Positions 6,387 through 14,561 of a stretch of 24,611 nt of DNA are shown here, piece after piece. The translations under genes were made by a program, and so were the position numbers. The notes beneath the pieces are model-generated. The model was given only the letters and a program-made list of their open reading frames with translations. It did no database searches and had not been told where the DNA came from. The stretch is from Planctomycetota bacterium (lineage in GTDB: Bacteria > Planctomycetota > PLA2 > JAEUHO01): positions 1 to 24,611 of the forward strand of contig JAPKHB010000013.1 in NCBI GenBank assembly GCA_026647295.1, given 5' to 3'. How positions within the stretch are numbered: position 1 is the stretch's first letter; each line of letters begins with the position of its first letter.

Positions 6387-8951
6387 ATGAAGATCTCGCT
6401 CCCCCTGCAGGTGGCCGGATCGAAGGACGCCCTCTTCGTGCTGGAGGTCGAGTTCCCGGTGGCCACCGCGGAACGGACGGTGGCGGTCGCGGCCAGCGGC
6501 CCGGTCGAGGCTCTTGACCTCCGCGGGAGCGGGCCGGGGGGGGCCTATCAGGTCCCGATGGGCTTGGAGCGGCTCCACGTGCCCATGCGGGTGACCCAGG
6601 ACGGCCAGGGGGAGGCTACCGTCACCGTGCGCTGCACCGAGGGCCCGGAGCGCGGCCAGGAGGCCCAACGCACCCTGCGGCTTGGGCCCGCCCCGCACGT
6701 GAGCGGGCGCACGGGAGCCGGCAGCAAGTTGGCGGTGGCGGTCGTGGTCCTCGCGCTTCTGGGTACCGCTGCGCTGTGGCTCTACCCGACGCTCTTGGGT
6801 GGGCCACGGGTGCCCGCCGTCGCCGGATTGACGGAGCCCCAGGCCCGTCAGAAGCTTCTGGCGGCCGAGTACAGCGTCAGCGTGAGCAAGGAGGAGACGC
6901 CCGATCCCGGCCTGCAGGATCGCGTCCTGCGGACGCATCCCGCCGAGGGCGAGGAACTGGCCCGTGGGAGCGAGGTCGAGTTGGTGATCGGTCAGCCGCA
7001 GGGGCACTTGGTCAAGGTCCCGGCCTTGCGCGGACAGATGGAAGGCCCGGCGGTGGCGGCCCTCGACGCGGACGGCTTCACGTACGAGATCAGCTACGAC
7101 TACGAAGAGACCACGCTGCCTCCGGGCACGGTGACCCGGCAGACGCCGCAGGAGGACCAGCTGGTCGAGCGAGGCACGGTGGTTGAGTTGTGGGTGGCCG
7201 CGCGTCGGGCCGACCCCGGTCCGGGCGCCGGCCTTCCGGACACCCCGCCCGGGCCCGCGTCCGAACCCACCCACCCGCAGGCCCCGGACCCGGTCCCTGA
7301 TCTGCCCCCGGACGCTCCCGCGCCCGAGCCACCCGTCGCCACGGAGCCGCCCCGGCCGGAGCCGCAACCCGAACCGCACCCGGTTCCGGACACACCGGAA
7401 GCGACGAAGCCCGATGAGCCGGGGCAGGGGCCACCGCCGGAGGAACTGCAGCCCCCGGCGGGGATGGTCGCCGTTCCGGAACTCGCTGGCCTCACCGAGC
7501 GCGAGGCCCGCAAGCGCCTCGAGGCCTTGCGCCTCATGGCCCTGCCCGATGAGGTCGAGACGGCGGACACCACGCTGCACGGTCGCGTCATGAAACAGAA
7601 TCCCGCGCCGGGGAGCCACGTCTGGCCCGCCACGCAGGTGTTCCTGTCCATCGGTCGCCGGCCATTCCGGGCGTCCGAGGTTCCGGTGACGCCCCCGCCG
7701 CGCGAGCCGGAGTCGATCCCGCCGTCGCCTGCGGAGCCGAAGCCGGCCGAACCCGACACTCCCCAGCCCGAGCCGGCCGACCCGATGCCCGGTCCGCCGG
7801 ATCCGGAGCCCCCCGTGCCCGCGGAGCCCGTGCCAACCCAACCGGAGGCCGCGCAGCCGGAGCCCGCCCGGCCGGAGGAGCCTGCGGCTCCCCCGGCCTC
7901 CGCTGGCGCGACCGAGCGCAGCGTGCCGGATGTGATCGGGGTCAATCGTGAGAAGGCTACGGGTGATCTCAAGCAGGCCGGCCTGCGGTACCGGCTCGCG
8001 CTTGAGGAGACCACGGACGTTCCGGACGGCCAGGTCCTGTCACAGGATCCGGCCGCGGGCAGCCGGGTGCCGGAGGGGACCACTGTGACCCTACTGGTCG
8101 CCCAGGCGCCCGCCGCTGCCCCGGGGGGGGTCCAAGTTCCCGATGTGTCTGGGCGTCCCCGCGTGGAAGCCGAGCAGCTGCTGCGCGAGCGGGGCTTTCT
8201 CGTCCGGGCGACCCTGGGCGGCAGTGCCCCCGAGCAGCGCGACCGCGTGCTTGCGCAGGCTCCGCCCGCCGGATCCATGCGCCCGGGCCGGACCTGGGTT
8301 GAGATCGTGATCGGCCAGCCCGGCCTGCCCGCCCGGACCCCGGTGGGGGGGCCGCCCCCGCCCCTCGGGCCCGAAGCGCCTCCGGCGCCGAGGCCCGTCG
8401 ACTCGGGGACCTCAGGTCAGCCCCCCGCGCCGGGGACTGCGCACGGTCCCGTCCAGCCGGGGGCCGGCACGCCGCGCGGCCCACAACCCGTCCCGCCGGT
8501 TGCGCTGCCTCCCCGGGACGCCCCGCCGACGGCAGTCGTGCCGGAGGTGAGCGGCTCAGACGTCCATGACGCGATCCTGGGCGCCTTGAAGTCCAGCCTG
8601 CTCCCGATCCTGCTTGTCGAGCGCCACCACGCGTCGGCGGTTCCCATCGGGCGCGTGGTGGGGCAGAGTCCGGCCCCCGGCACTCCGGCCCTGCCGGGTG
8701 ATCTGCTGCGCTTGGGCGTCTATCTCCCCATCGGGGAGTCCGAACGCCGCGTCGACCTGCCTCCCGCCGTAGGCATGCTCCTGGACCGCGCGCGCCAGGT
8801 GTACGCCGCCCGTGGCATACGAGTGCGTGTCATCGAGGTGGACGCCGCACTTCACCCCTACGCGGGCACCGGTCGTGTGGCGGCATCGTACCCCGTCTCG
8901 CTCGTGCCCCGCTCGCTGGGCGAGTCGGTCACGCTCTGGGTCGTCCGTTAG
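6387..8951 (+). CDS. Kinase-less multi-PASTA membrane protein
   Basis: The 854-residue protein has a beta-rich N-terminal domain (about 1-105) and one transmembrane helix (about 114-137). PASTA domains follow at about 140-203, 208-272, 360-425, 511-573, 581-643 and 717-781, plus a weaker seventh at 788-854. Each shows the family pattern: a VPxVxG opening, an EA/AxxxL helix, GxVxxQxPxxGxxV and a closing V-V-I/L-V-A/G strand. Long proline/glutamate-rich linkers separate domains 2-3, 3-4 and 5-6. PASTA domains normally bind muropeptides or beta-lactam-like ligands at the end of Ser/Thr kinases (PknB) or of penicillin-binding proteins. No kinase or transpeptidase domain is present here, so a cell-wall-sensing or spacing role is inference. 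The N-terminal domain would be cytoplasmic if the helix is oriented as in PknB. Confidence 0.85.
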   Translation: MKISLPLQVAGSKDALFVLEVEFPVATAERTVAVAASGPVEALDLRGSGPGGAYQVPMGLERLHVPMRVTQDGQGEATVTVRCTEGPERGQEAQRTLRLGPAPHVSGRTGAGSKLAVAVVVLALLGTAALWLYPTLLGGPRVPAVAGLTEPQARQKLLAAEYSVSVSKEETPDPGLQDRVLRTHPAEGEELARGSEVELVIGQPQGHLVKVPALRGQMEGPAVAALDADGFTYEISYDYEETTLPPGTVTRQTPQEDQLVERGTVVELWVAARRADPGPGAGLPDTPPGPASEPTHPQAPDPVPDLPPDAPAPEPPVATEPPRPEPQPEPHPVPDTPEATKPDEPGQGPPPEELQPPAGMVAVPELAGLTEREARKRLEALRLMALPDEVETADTTLHGRVMKQNPAPGSHVWPATQVFLSIGRRPFRASEVPVTPPPREPESIPPSPAEPKPAEPDTPQPEPADPMPGPPDPEPPVPAEPVPTQPEAAQPEPARPEEPAAPPASAGATERSVPDVIGVNREKATGDLKQAGLRYRLALEETTDVPDGQVLSQDPAAGSRVPEGTTVTLLVAQAPAAAPGGVQVPDVSGRPRVEAEQLLRERGFLVRATLGGSAPEQRDRVLAQAPPAGSMRPGRTWVEIVIGQPGLPARTPVGGPPPPLGPEAPPAPRPVDSGTSGQPPAPGTAHGPVQPGAGTPRGPQPVPPVALPPRDAPPTAVVPEVSGSDVHDAILGALKSSLLPILLVERHHASAVPIGRVVGQSPAPGTPALPGDLLRLGVYLPIGESERRVDLPPAVGMLLDRARQVYAARGIRVRVIEVDAALHPYAGTGRVAASYPVSLVPRSLGESVTLWVVR

Positions 8952-8973
8952 CGGCGCGACTCCCGACTCGCGG

Positions 8974-9198
8974 CTACGAGGAACCTTCGCGGCCGCGCGC
9001 TGCTTCGCGCAGCGCGACGATCCCCGCCCAGCCGGCCACCCCGAAGATCACCACGACTCCGATCACATTCCACGACCGGAAGTCGAGCAGGTCGCCGTAG
9101 GCCCAGTATCCGGCGGCGAGCCCCACCGCGAGGCTGACGATCAGCGACCCCGCAAAGCCCCGGCGGGCCTGGGCATCGGTGAACTGCGGCTGACTCAT
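8974..9198 (-). CDS. Small two-helix membrane protein
   Basis: The 74-residue product has two hydrophobic segments, about residues 17-34 (SLIVSLAVGLAAGYWAYG) and 44-63 (VIGVVVIFGVAGWAGIVAL), with charged ends. I do not recognise the family. The reading is supported by a clear ribosome-binding site, GGGAGG at 9205-9210 on the complement, and a good -10 box, TATGAT, upstream. It converges on the PASTA gene with only 22 bases between the stops. Its own promoter suggests expression independent of the pcnB-like gene upstream. Confidence 0.7.
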   Translation of the reverse strand: MSQPQFTDAQARRGFAGSLIVSLAVGLAAGYWAYGDLLDFRSWNVIGVVVIFGVAGWAGIVALREAARGREGSS

Positions 9199-9224
9199 GC
9201 GGCGCCTCCCTATGGGACGGCCCG

Positions 9225-9230
9225 ATCATA
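9225..9230 (-). promoter_or_regulatory. -10 element (TATGAT) for the small membrane protein gene
   Basis: The complement reads GGTATGATCGGG, ending 26 bases before the ATG at 9198. It is a near-consensus -10 in strongly GC-rich DNA. No clear -35 is visible 16-18 bases upstream. Confidence 0.5.
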
Positions 9231-9342
9231 CCTGCCCCCGGCTCCAGGGCGTACCGTGCCACGCAGCGCGCCCGGCCCGCGCGCGGCAGCCCGTTGGGGG
9301 GCCTCACTCGCCCAAGCGCGCGCGGGCGCGGAGCAGGGGCGT

Positions 9343-10940
9343 CTAGGCCGGAGGCGGTTCCCAGGCGTCCGCCTCGGGCTGGAGGGGCCCGAGCCTGCGC
9401 CGCGTCCGGCGCCGACCCCCGCGGCGGCGGCCCACCGGGGCAGCGTCCGGCTCCCGGCGCGCGCTCTCCCCCTGGCCCCGGCCACGATCCTCCCGGCCCC
9501 GGCGCCGGCCCGCGTCACGGGCCTCCGCGCGCGAGCGGGCGACGGCTCCGGCGAAGTCCGTGGGCACTTCTGCTCGGGCGGCCTCGGCCTCCCATTGCTG
9601 GCCAGCAGGGCCTCCATCGGCTGGTCGCGGGCCATCAGGTCGAGTTCCAGCAGGCGCAGGGCGACGGGGAACGCCGAACGGCGCACGACCCTCCGCCTGC
9701 GCTCCCCCGGCGGCGGGTGGCGCAGTTCGTCGAGCAACCACAGGGCCTCGCGCATTTGAAGCGTAGCCCAGCGCGGAATGCTCATCCGCAACGCAACGGG
9801 GCGGAACACCGCGTCGAAGTGCTCCTGGAACCCCGGCCAGGTGCGCTTGCGCCGGCCCGCGAACCCCGAACGCACCCACGGGCCGAAGAGCGCCGCCAGC
9901 GCGAGAGACTCCGGTCCCCCGTGGGCCGAGATGCCGTAGCGGTCCGCCGCGCCCAGCAGATTCCAGGTGGCGTGCGGGACGGGCACATCTTCCGGCTCGC
10001 CGTGGGCCGCCCCCTCGCCTGCCAAAGCCCCGTCCGCAGGCCACTCGGCGGGGGTATCCATCACGGCAGCAAACTCCGGAAGCCAGGCCTTCAGGACGCC
10101 CCGCTGGTGCAGGTCCCGGAACGTGGGGGCCGCGCGACCCCGGCCGAGCATCTTGATCAGCTCGACGTAGAGGCGCGACTGGCTGGCCTCGGCGATGGTG
10201 CCGGACAACTCCCCGATGGCCGCAGCGAGCGAAGCCTCGATGCGGCAGTCCATGCGGTGCGCAAAGTGGACCGCGCGCAGCATCCGCACCGGGTCTTCCC
10301 TGATGCGCTCTCGCGGGTCGCCAATCGACCGGACGATGCGCTCTTCGAGGTCCGCGAGGCCGCCGACCCAGTCGATGACCTCCTCCTCGAGCGGATCGTA
10401 GAACAGTGCGTTGATCGTGAAGTCTCGCCGCCGGGCGTCCTCGATCGCCGTTCCGAACACGTTCTCCGGCGATGCCCGCCAGTCCCGCGAGCGCCCGCCG
10501 GGGGGCGGCGCTTCGTCCGTCCCGCCCTCCTCCGGAACCTCTTGCCCGGGCGCGGCGCGGAAGGTCGCCGCCTCCACGATGTGGTCCCCCGGGAAGCGGA
10601 TGTGGACGAGCCGGAACCGGCGGCCGATCACACGGGCGCTGCGAAACAGACGCTTGATGCGGTTGGGATGCGCGTCGGTGGCAACGTCGAAGTCCTTGGG
10701 CTCGAGCCCGCAAAGCAGGTCGCGCACGCAGCCCCCCACGAGGTAGGCCTCGTGGCCGTTCTGGCGCAGCCGCCGCACCACGAACACTGCGTGCGGGTCG
10801 AGCGACTCCCGGCGCAGACCCGCGCGCCGCCGGACAGGCCCCCCCCCTTGGGACCCCGCCCCGTCGGCCCCCGGGATGGGTCGGGGCGAAGGGCCGGGGC
10901 CAGGGTGGGTCGGAAGCGTTCCTTCGGTCACCTCACCCAT
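9343..10940 (-). CDS. pcnB: Poly(A) polymerase / tRNA nucleotidyltransferase family protein, PcnB-type, with apparent frameshift near the end
   Basis: The class II nucleotidyltransferase head is clear. It has the VGGCVRD helix-turn (about residues 68-74), catalytic carboxylates in DFDVATDA (D83, D85), RRDFTINALFYDP near 171-183, and DPRERIREDPVRMLRAVHFA near 208-227. The last resembles E. coli PcnB, which adds 3' poly(A) to RNA, more than CCA enzymes. I placed the start at the ATG at 10940; an upstream in-frame ATG (11105) would add 55 low-complexity residues. The opening frame would run on to 9210, but after about residue 447 it loses coding character. The -1 frame continues instead with LAQQWEAEAARAEVPTDF and an Arg/Glu-rich tail typical of PcnB, stopping at 9343. 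One missing base near 9596-9607 would join them. Confidence 0.8.
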
Positions 10941-10944
10941 CGTA
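10939..10944 (-). promoter_or_regulatory. Possible -10 element (TACGAT) overlapping the pcnB start
   Basis: The complement reads CCTACGATGGG, a TACGAT hexamer that overlaps the ATG at 10940. If it is a real -10, transcription would begin inside the proposed coding region, and the start would move to the GTG codon at 10931-10929. The evidence is weak. Confidence 0.2.
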
Positions 10945-11161
10945 GGCCGTCGCGGGCGCGCTGGGCCCAATGGGTCGGGGTGCAGGGCCGCAGGTGCCAC
11001 CGGCCCCGAAGGCGGGTCACCGCGAGGCGACCAGGACCCCCTGGGCGCCCGGGGCGGCGAAAGGGCCCCCCTGGCCCGACCGGGGCGTTCGGCCGCCGCT
11101 CCCAAGCCCGTCCAGGACGCCGGACTTTGACACCCGGGGTCCCGGGGGGGAACCTTCCTGG

Positions 11162-11677
11162 GTGCGAGCGCTGCCCGTCCTCCTCCTCACGCTCTTCTCC
11201 GGCGCCTGCGCGGAGCTGCGCAGCCCCGACGAGGCGCCCTTGGGCCTGGCCCCCGGTGAGCAGGCCCAGGTCAGGTCCAAGGTCGACCAGGCGTTGGAAG
11301 GCGCCGGGCGCGTGGACTGGACCGCGGCCTGGAACCAGGAGGTCCAGGCGGGGGCGGATCCCGAGCGCCTCTCGCGCATCGCGCTCGGTGCCCTGCGCGC
11401 CGATGCAACGGACGCCGCGGACATGTACGCGGCCCTCGTGCGCAAGTGGGGCCCCCTCGCCGGGCCGCACCGCGCCGAGGTGACCGCACTGGTGCAGTCT
11501 GCCTTGGGCCGAGGGGACTGGAGCCGGGCCCTGGAGATTGAGTTGCTCACGGCCGACGACGCACCGACCTTTTCCCGCGCGTGGGCGCTGTACGAGCAGG
11601 CGCCGCTCGCGGAGGGTCCGGGGCTCCTGCAGGAGATCCACGACGCCAGGACGCGGCACGAGAAGGAGCCGGATTGA
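11162..11677 (+). CDS. Small putative lipoprotein
   Basis: The 171-residue product begins (GTG) VRALPVLLLTLFSGACAEL, a short signal peptide ending at a cysteine. The lipobox is imperfect, with S-G-A before the C. The rest is acidic, helical and without a family I recognise; RALEIELLTADDAPTFSRAW suggests TPR-like helices. I chose the GTG at 11162 because everything upstream in frame is glycine/proline-rich and unlike protein. A purine-rich GGGGGGAA run lies just before it. Its TGA overlaps the TTG start of the next gene, so it is cotranscribed with the sugar-modifying genes. It may sit in the envelope near polysaccharide assembly, but that is inferred only from position. Confidence 0.65.
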   Translation: MRALPVLLLTLFSGACAELRSPDEAPLGLAPGEQAQVRSKVDQALEGAGRVDWTAAWNQEVQAGADPERLSRIALGALRADATDAADMYAALVRKWGPLAGPHRAEVTALVQSALGRGDWSRALEIELLTADDAPTFSRAWALYEQAPLAEGPGLLQEIHDARTRHEKEPD

Positions 11678-12726
11678 TCCACCTGGCCCTTGCGGGCGCG
11701 GGTGAGTGGGGGCGCAACCACCTGCGCGCCCTGACCACGTTGCGTGGGGCCGGCCTGGCCTGGGTCGTCGATCCCGACCCCGCGCGCCGCGCCGAAGCCG
11801 CGGTGCTGGCACCGCGCGCGAAGTTGGCGGCGGACCTGGGGCCGGTCCTGGCGGACCCCCGCGTCAAGGCCGTCGTGATCGCCGCCCCGGGGCCCACACA
11901 CCTGGGGCTGGCCCGCCAGGCCCTGGCCGCGGGACGACATGTGCTGGTGGAGAAACCGCTGGCCCCGACCGCGCCGGAGGCCTGGGCGCTCGTGAAGGCC
12001 GCCCGGCGTGCCCGCCGCCTGCTGGGCGTGGGGCACCTCCTGCTCCACCACCCGGCGGTGGAGCGGCTCAAGCGCTGGGTGGACGAGGGGCGCCTCGGAC
12101 GGGTGCGCTACATCCATTGCCAGCGCACCAACATCGGGCGGGTGCGCACGGACGAGGGGGCGCTGACGAGCCTGGCGCCCCATGACGTGAGCCTGATGGT
12201 GCACCTGCTCGGCCGCTGGCCCGTGGCGGTGGCGGCCCGGGGGGCCCGTTGGGCCCAACCCCAATGGGAGGACCTCGTCTTCGTCGTGTTGCGCTTCCCC
12301 GGGGGCCAACTCGGGCACATCCACCTCTCCTGGCTCGACCCCCAGAAGGTGCGCCGCGTGAGCGTCGTGGGGGAGGGGCGCATGGCCGTGTTCGACGACA
12401 TGGACCCCGCCCGCCGCCTCGCCCTCTATGAGCGCAGCCCGGCCGAGCCGGAGCCGGGCGGGGGGTGGCGTCCGGGCCATGAGGGACCCGTGCGGGCCCC
12501 CCGGCTTTCCGCGCGGGAACCGCTGCGGGAGGAATTGCGCGCCTTCCTGGCAGCCGTTCGCGGGACGGGCGCCCTGCGCGCCACCGGCGAGGACGGGGCG
12601 CGCGTGATGGAGGTCCTTGACGCCGCCCAACGCTCGATCGCCGCCGGCGGCCGCGAGGTGACCCTGGCGAGGGCCGGCAATTCCCGCCGCCCGCGCGGCG
12701 CAGGCGCGGAGAATCGCGGCCCGTGA
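11674..12726 (+). CDS. Gfo/Idh/MocA-family NAD(P)-dependent oxidoreductase, probable sugar-nucleotide dehydrogenase
   Basis: The 350-residue protein has an N-terminal Rossmann fold with GAGEWG at 8-13 and the family signature LVEKPL at 91-96 (EKP containing catalytic Lys94). The second domain holds RTNIGRVRTDEGALTSLAPHD, with a His-Asp at 170-171, as in polysaccharide-cluster members such as WlbA/WbpB. These oxidise carbon 3 of a UDP-sugar with NAD+. The start is the TTG at 11674, inside ATTGA overlapping the previous stop, with AAGGAG upstream. No ATG or GTG gives an intact Rossmann strand. Its end overlaps the GTG of the aminotransferase (GTGA). The pair dehydrogenase plus PLP aminotransferase is the standard route to 3-amino-3-deoxy sugar nucleotides. 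The exact substrate cannot be read from the sequence. Confidence 0.88.
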   Translation: MIHLALAGAGEWGRNHLRALTTLRGAGLAWVVDPDPARRAEAAVLAPRAKLAADLGPVLADPRVKAVVIAAPGPTHLGLARQALAAGRHVLVEKPLAPTAPEAWALVKAARRARRLLGVGHLLLHHPAVERLKRWVDEGRLGRVRYIHCQRTNIGRVRTDEGALTSLAPHDVSLMVHLLGRWPVAVAARGARWAQPQWEDLVFVVLRFPGGQLGHIHLSWLDPQKVRRVSVVGEGRMAVFDDMDPARRLALYERSPAEPEPGGGWRPGHEGPVRAPRLSAREPLREELRAFLAAVRGTGALRATGEDGARVMEVLDAAQRSIAAGGREVTLARAGNSRRPRGAGAENRGP

Positions 12727-13916
12727 GCGACGCCCACCTGACCCGCCCGGCCCGCCCGCCCGCCGGCCCGGCGGCGCCGCCGACGCACCTGGCGCCCCCG
12801 CCCGTTCCGCTCATGGACCCACGCCGGGTCTACGACGCGTGGGGGGCCGCCGCCGAAGGCGCGGTCCTGGACGTGCTCCGCGGCCACACCTACGTGCGCG
12901 GGCCGCAGGTCGCCGCCCTGGAGGCAGAGTTCGCCGCGCGGGTGGGCGTGAGTGAGGCGGTCGCCGTGGACTCGGGCACCGACGCCCTGATCTTGCTGCT
13001 GCGCGAGGTGTTCGAGGCGGCGCCTCCGGAGCGGAGGGAGGTGATCGTCCCGGCCTTCACCTTCGTGGCCACCGCGAGTGCTGTGGTGCACGCCGGCGGC
13101 CGCCCGGTGTTCGCCGACGTCCACCCCGACACCCAGAACCTGGACGCCGCCTCGGTCCGGGACCGCCTCACGCCGGCTACGGCCGCGGTGATCCCGGTCC
13201 ACCTGTACGGGGCCCCCGCGGACATGCAGGCCCTGGAGCGCGTGCTTCCGCCGGGTCCCCAACGCCCGGTCGTGATCGAGGACGCCGCGCAGGCCGTGGA
13301 CGCTTGCGTGGAGGACCGGCAGGCGGGCGCCCTCGCGCGCGCCGGCGCGTTCTCCTTCTATCCGTCCAAGAACCTCGGCGCCGCGGGCGACGGGGGCATG
13401 GTGACGACCTCGGACCCGGCCCTCGCCCAGGCGCTGCGGGCGTTGCGGGACCACGGCCAGGGGGCCCGCCGCTACGAGCACCCCCGGGTGGGCACCAACA
13501 GCCGCATGGACGAACTCCAGGCCGCGGTCCTGCGCGCCAAGTTGCCGCACCTGGGCGCGTGGACCGAGGCGCGGCGCGCCGTGGCCGCCCGCTATGTGGA
13601 GGCCTTCGCCGGGACACGGGTCGTGCCCCAGCGGGTGCTGCCGGGGCACGCGAGCGCCTGGCACCTGTTCACGGTCCGCGTGCCCGACCGCGAGCCGCTG
13701 GTCCGCCGCCTCGCCGATGGCGGAATCGCCTGCGGGATCTACTACCCCATCCCGCTCAACCGCCAGGCCTGCTTCGAGGCCTACGAGCCGGATCCCTGTC
13801 CGGTGGCCGAACGCCTGGCGGGCGAGGTGTTGAGCCTGCCCTGCTTCCCCGGCCTGACCGGACCCGAGCAGGACCGGGTGATCGAGGCCGTACTCTCGGT
13901 GCCCGGCCTGGCCTGA
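12723..13916 (+). CDS. DegT/DnrJ/EryC1/StrS-family PLP aminotransferase
   Basis: The 397-residue sugar-nucleotide aminotransferase should add an amino group to the keto-sugar made by the preceding dehydrogenase. Family marks are SGTDAL at 84-89, PAFTFVATASA near 110-120, EDAAQA at 186-191 (Asp pairing with the PLP ring nitrogen), FSFYPSKNLGAAGDGG with the PLP lysine K216, and GTNSRMDELQAA near 260. The first 25 residues are alanine/proline-rich and may be outside the fold, so a later start is possible. The GTG at 12723 overlaps the previous stop by four bases. It resembles WbpE/WlbC (UDP-2-acetamido-2-deoxy-3-ketohexuronate aminotransferases), but homologues acting on other sugars look alike. 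Confidence 0.9.
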   Translation: MSDAHLTRPARPPAGPAAPPTHLAPPPVPLMDPRRVYDAWGAAAEGAVLDVLRGHTYVRGPQVAALEAEFAARVGVSEAVAVDSGTDALILLLREVFEAAPPERREVIVPAFTFVATASAVVHAGGRPVFADVHPDTQNLDAASVRDRLTPATAAVIPVHLYGAPADMQALERVLPPGPQRPVVIEDAAQAVDACVEDRQAGALARAGAFSFYPSKNLGAAGDGGMVTTSDPALAQALRALRDHGQGARRYEHPRVGTNSRMDELQAAVLRAKLPHLGAWTEARRAVAARYVEAFAGTRVVPQRVLPGHASAWHLFTVRVPDREPLVRRLADGGIACGIYYPIPLNRQACFEAYEPDPCPVAERLAGEVLSLPCFPGLTGPEQDRVIEAVLSVPGLA

Positions 13917-13925
13917 CGCGACCCG

Positions 13926-14006
13926 GGCCCCCGGGGGCCGCTGCGGTGGACGCGCGCCCTCGCGGCGTTCAGGGAATTCGACGCGGGGGCGGGCCGTCCG
14001 CCCGCC
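13926..14006 (+). terminator. GC hairpins after the aminotransferase gene
   Basis: A perfect 14-bp palindrome, GGCCCCCGGGGGCC, lies at 13926-13939. A 7-bp stem, GGCGGGC and GCCCGCC (13988-13994 and 14000-14006, 5-base loop), follows. They fill the gap between this operon and the PilZ gene. Neither has a T tract, so terminator function is only likely by position. Confidence 0.3.
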
Positions 14007-14061
14007 AGGGCCGGTTTCTCGGGCCCCCGGCCTTGGGCACGGCCCGTGCGGCCTATGGCCC

Positions 14062-14427
14062 GTGCGCCCCTCCACCCCCCCGCGCGCCGAGCGCCGCCAT
14101 GACCGGCGCATCCAGGTCGAGGCCCGGGTGCGCCTCCTGCCCCGCGACGGGCGAGGTGGAGCCGCCGGCCGGCTGATCGACGTAAGTGCCGGAGGGCTGC
14201 GGGCGGGGGCGCGCCACTGGGGAGGGGTCCGACCGGGCGAGCCCGTCGACGTCGAGCTCACGGTCAAGGAGGGGGGGGAGGCCGCCCACCCGGCGCTGGT
14301 CCACCTCAGGGGGGCGGCGCTCGTGCTCCGGCTCGTCCTTGACGACGAGGGGGCCGAGGTGGCCGCCCTGCGCTTCGTGGGCCCCTTGAGCCTGCGCGAG
14401 CCCTTCGCCCAGATGCTTCTCTACTAG
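14062..14427 (+). CDS. PilZ-domain c-di-GMP-binding protein
   Basis: The 121-residue protein is little more than one PilZ domain. It shows the N-terminal arginine motif (ERRHDRRIQVEARVRL, about residues 10-25) and DVSAGGL (about 40-46), the D/NxSxxG motif that with RxxxR contacts c-di-GMP. Short strands and VAALRFVGPLSLREPF follow. The start is uncertain: the GTG at 14062 has no obvious ribosome-binding site, but nothing upstream in frame looks better. It faces the NtrC-type gene, ending 134 bases from that gene's stop. The nearby cyclase and phosphodiesterase suggest it reads their output. Confidence 0.75.
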   Translation: MRPSTPPRAERRHDRRIQVEARVRLLPRDGRGGAAGRLIDVSAGGLRAGARHWGGVRPGEPVDVELTVKEGGEAAHPALVHLRGAALVLRLVLDDEGAEVAALRFVGPLSLREPFAQMLLY

Positions 14428-14561
14428 CCCGCCCCAGGCCCGCAGGCGTGCCCCGAAGGCCGGGTGAACGCCCCCCCCGGACCGGATCCCCGCGGCGGGC
14501 GAGGTGGGATCGCCGCCTGGTCTCGTGCCTCACCCCAGCCCCGGGCGCCGGGCCGCCCCGA
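14428..14561. other. Convergent intergenic region between the PilZ and NtrC-type genes
   Basis: This 134-base region holds several short GC inverted repeats, for example GATCCC and GGGATC at 14485-14490 and 14506-14511. I see no convincing terminator, RNA or extra gene. Confidence 0.4.

Noticed and set aside
5099..6466. Minus-strand open frame of 455 codons
   Set aside because: Antisense to the phosphatase-fold gene, which has a signal peptide and fold motifs.
7240..8520. Proline-rich repeats as a DNA repeat array
   Set aside because: They are low-complexity linkers within the PASTA coding frame, of uneven unit length.
11127..11132. Exact TTGACA -35 box before the lipoprotein gene
   Set aside because: No acceptable -10 lies 16-18 bases downstream, and the sequence there runs straight into the ribosome-binding region.
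12426..14267. Minus-strand open frame of 613 codons
   Set aside because: Antisense to the dehydrogenase and aminotransferase genes; no family features.
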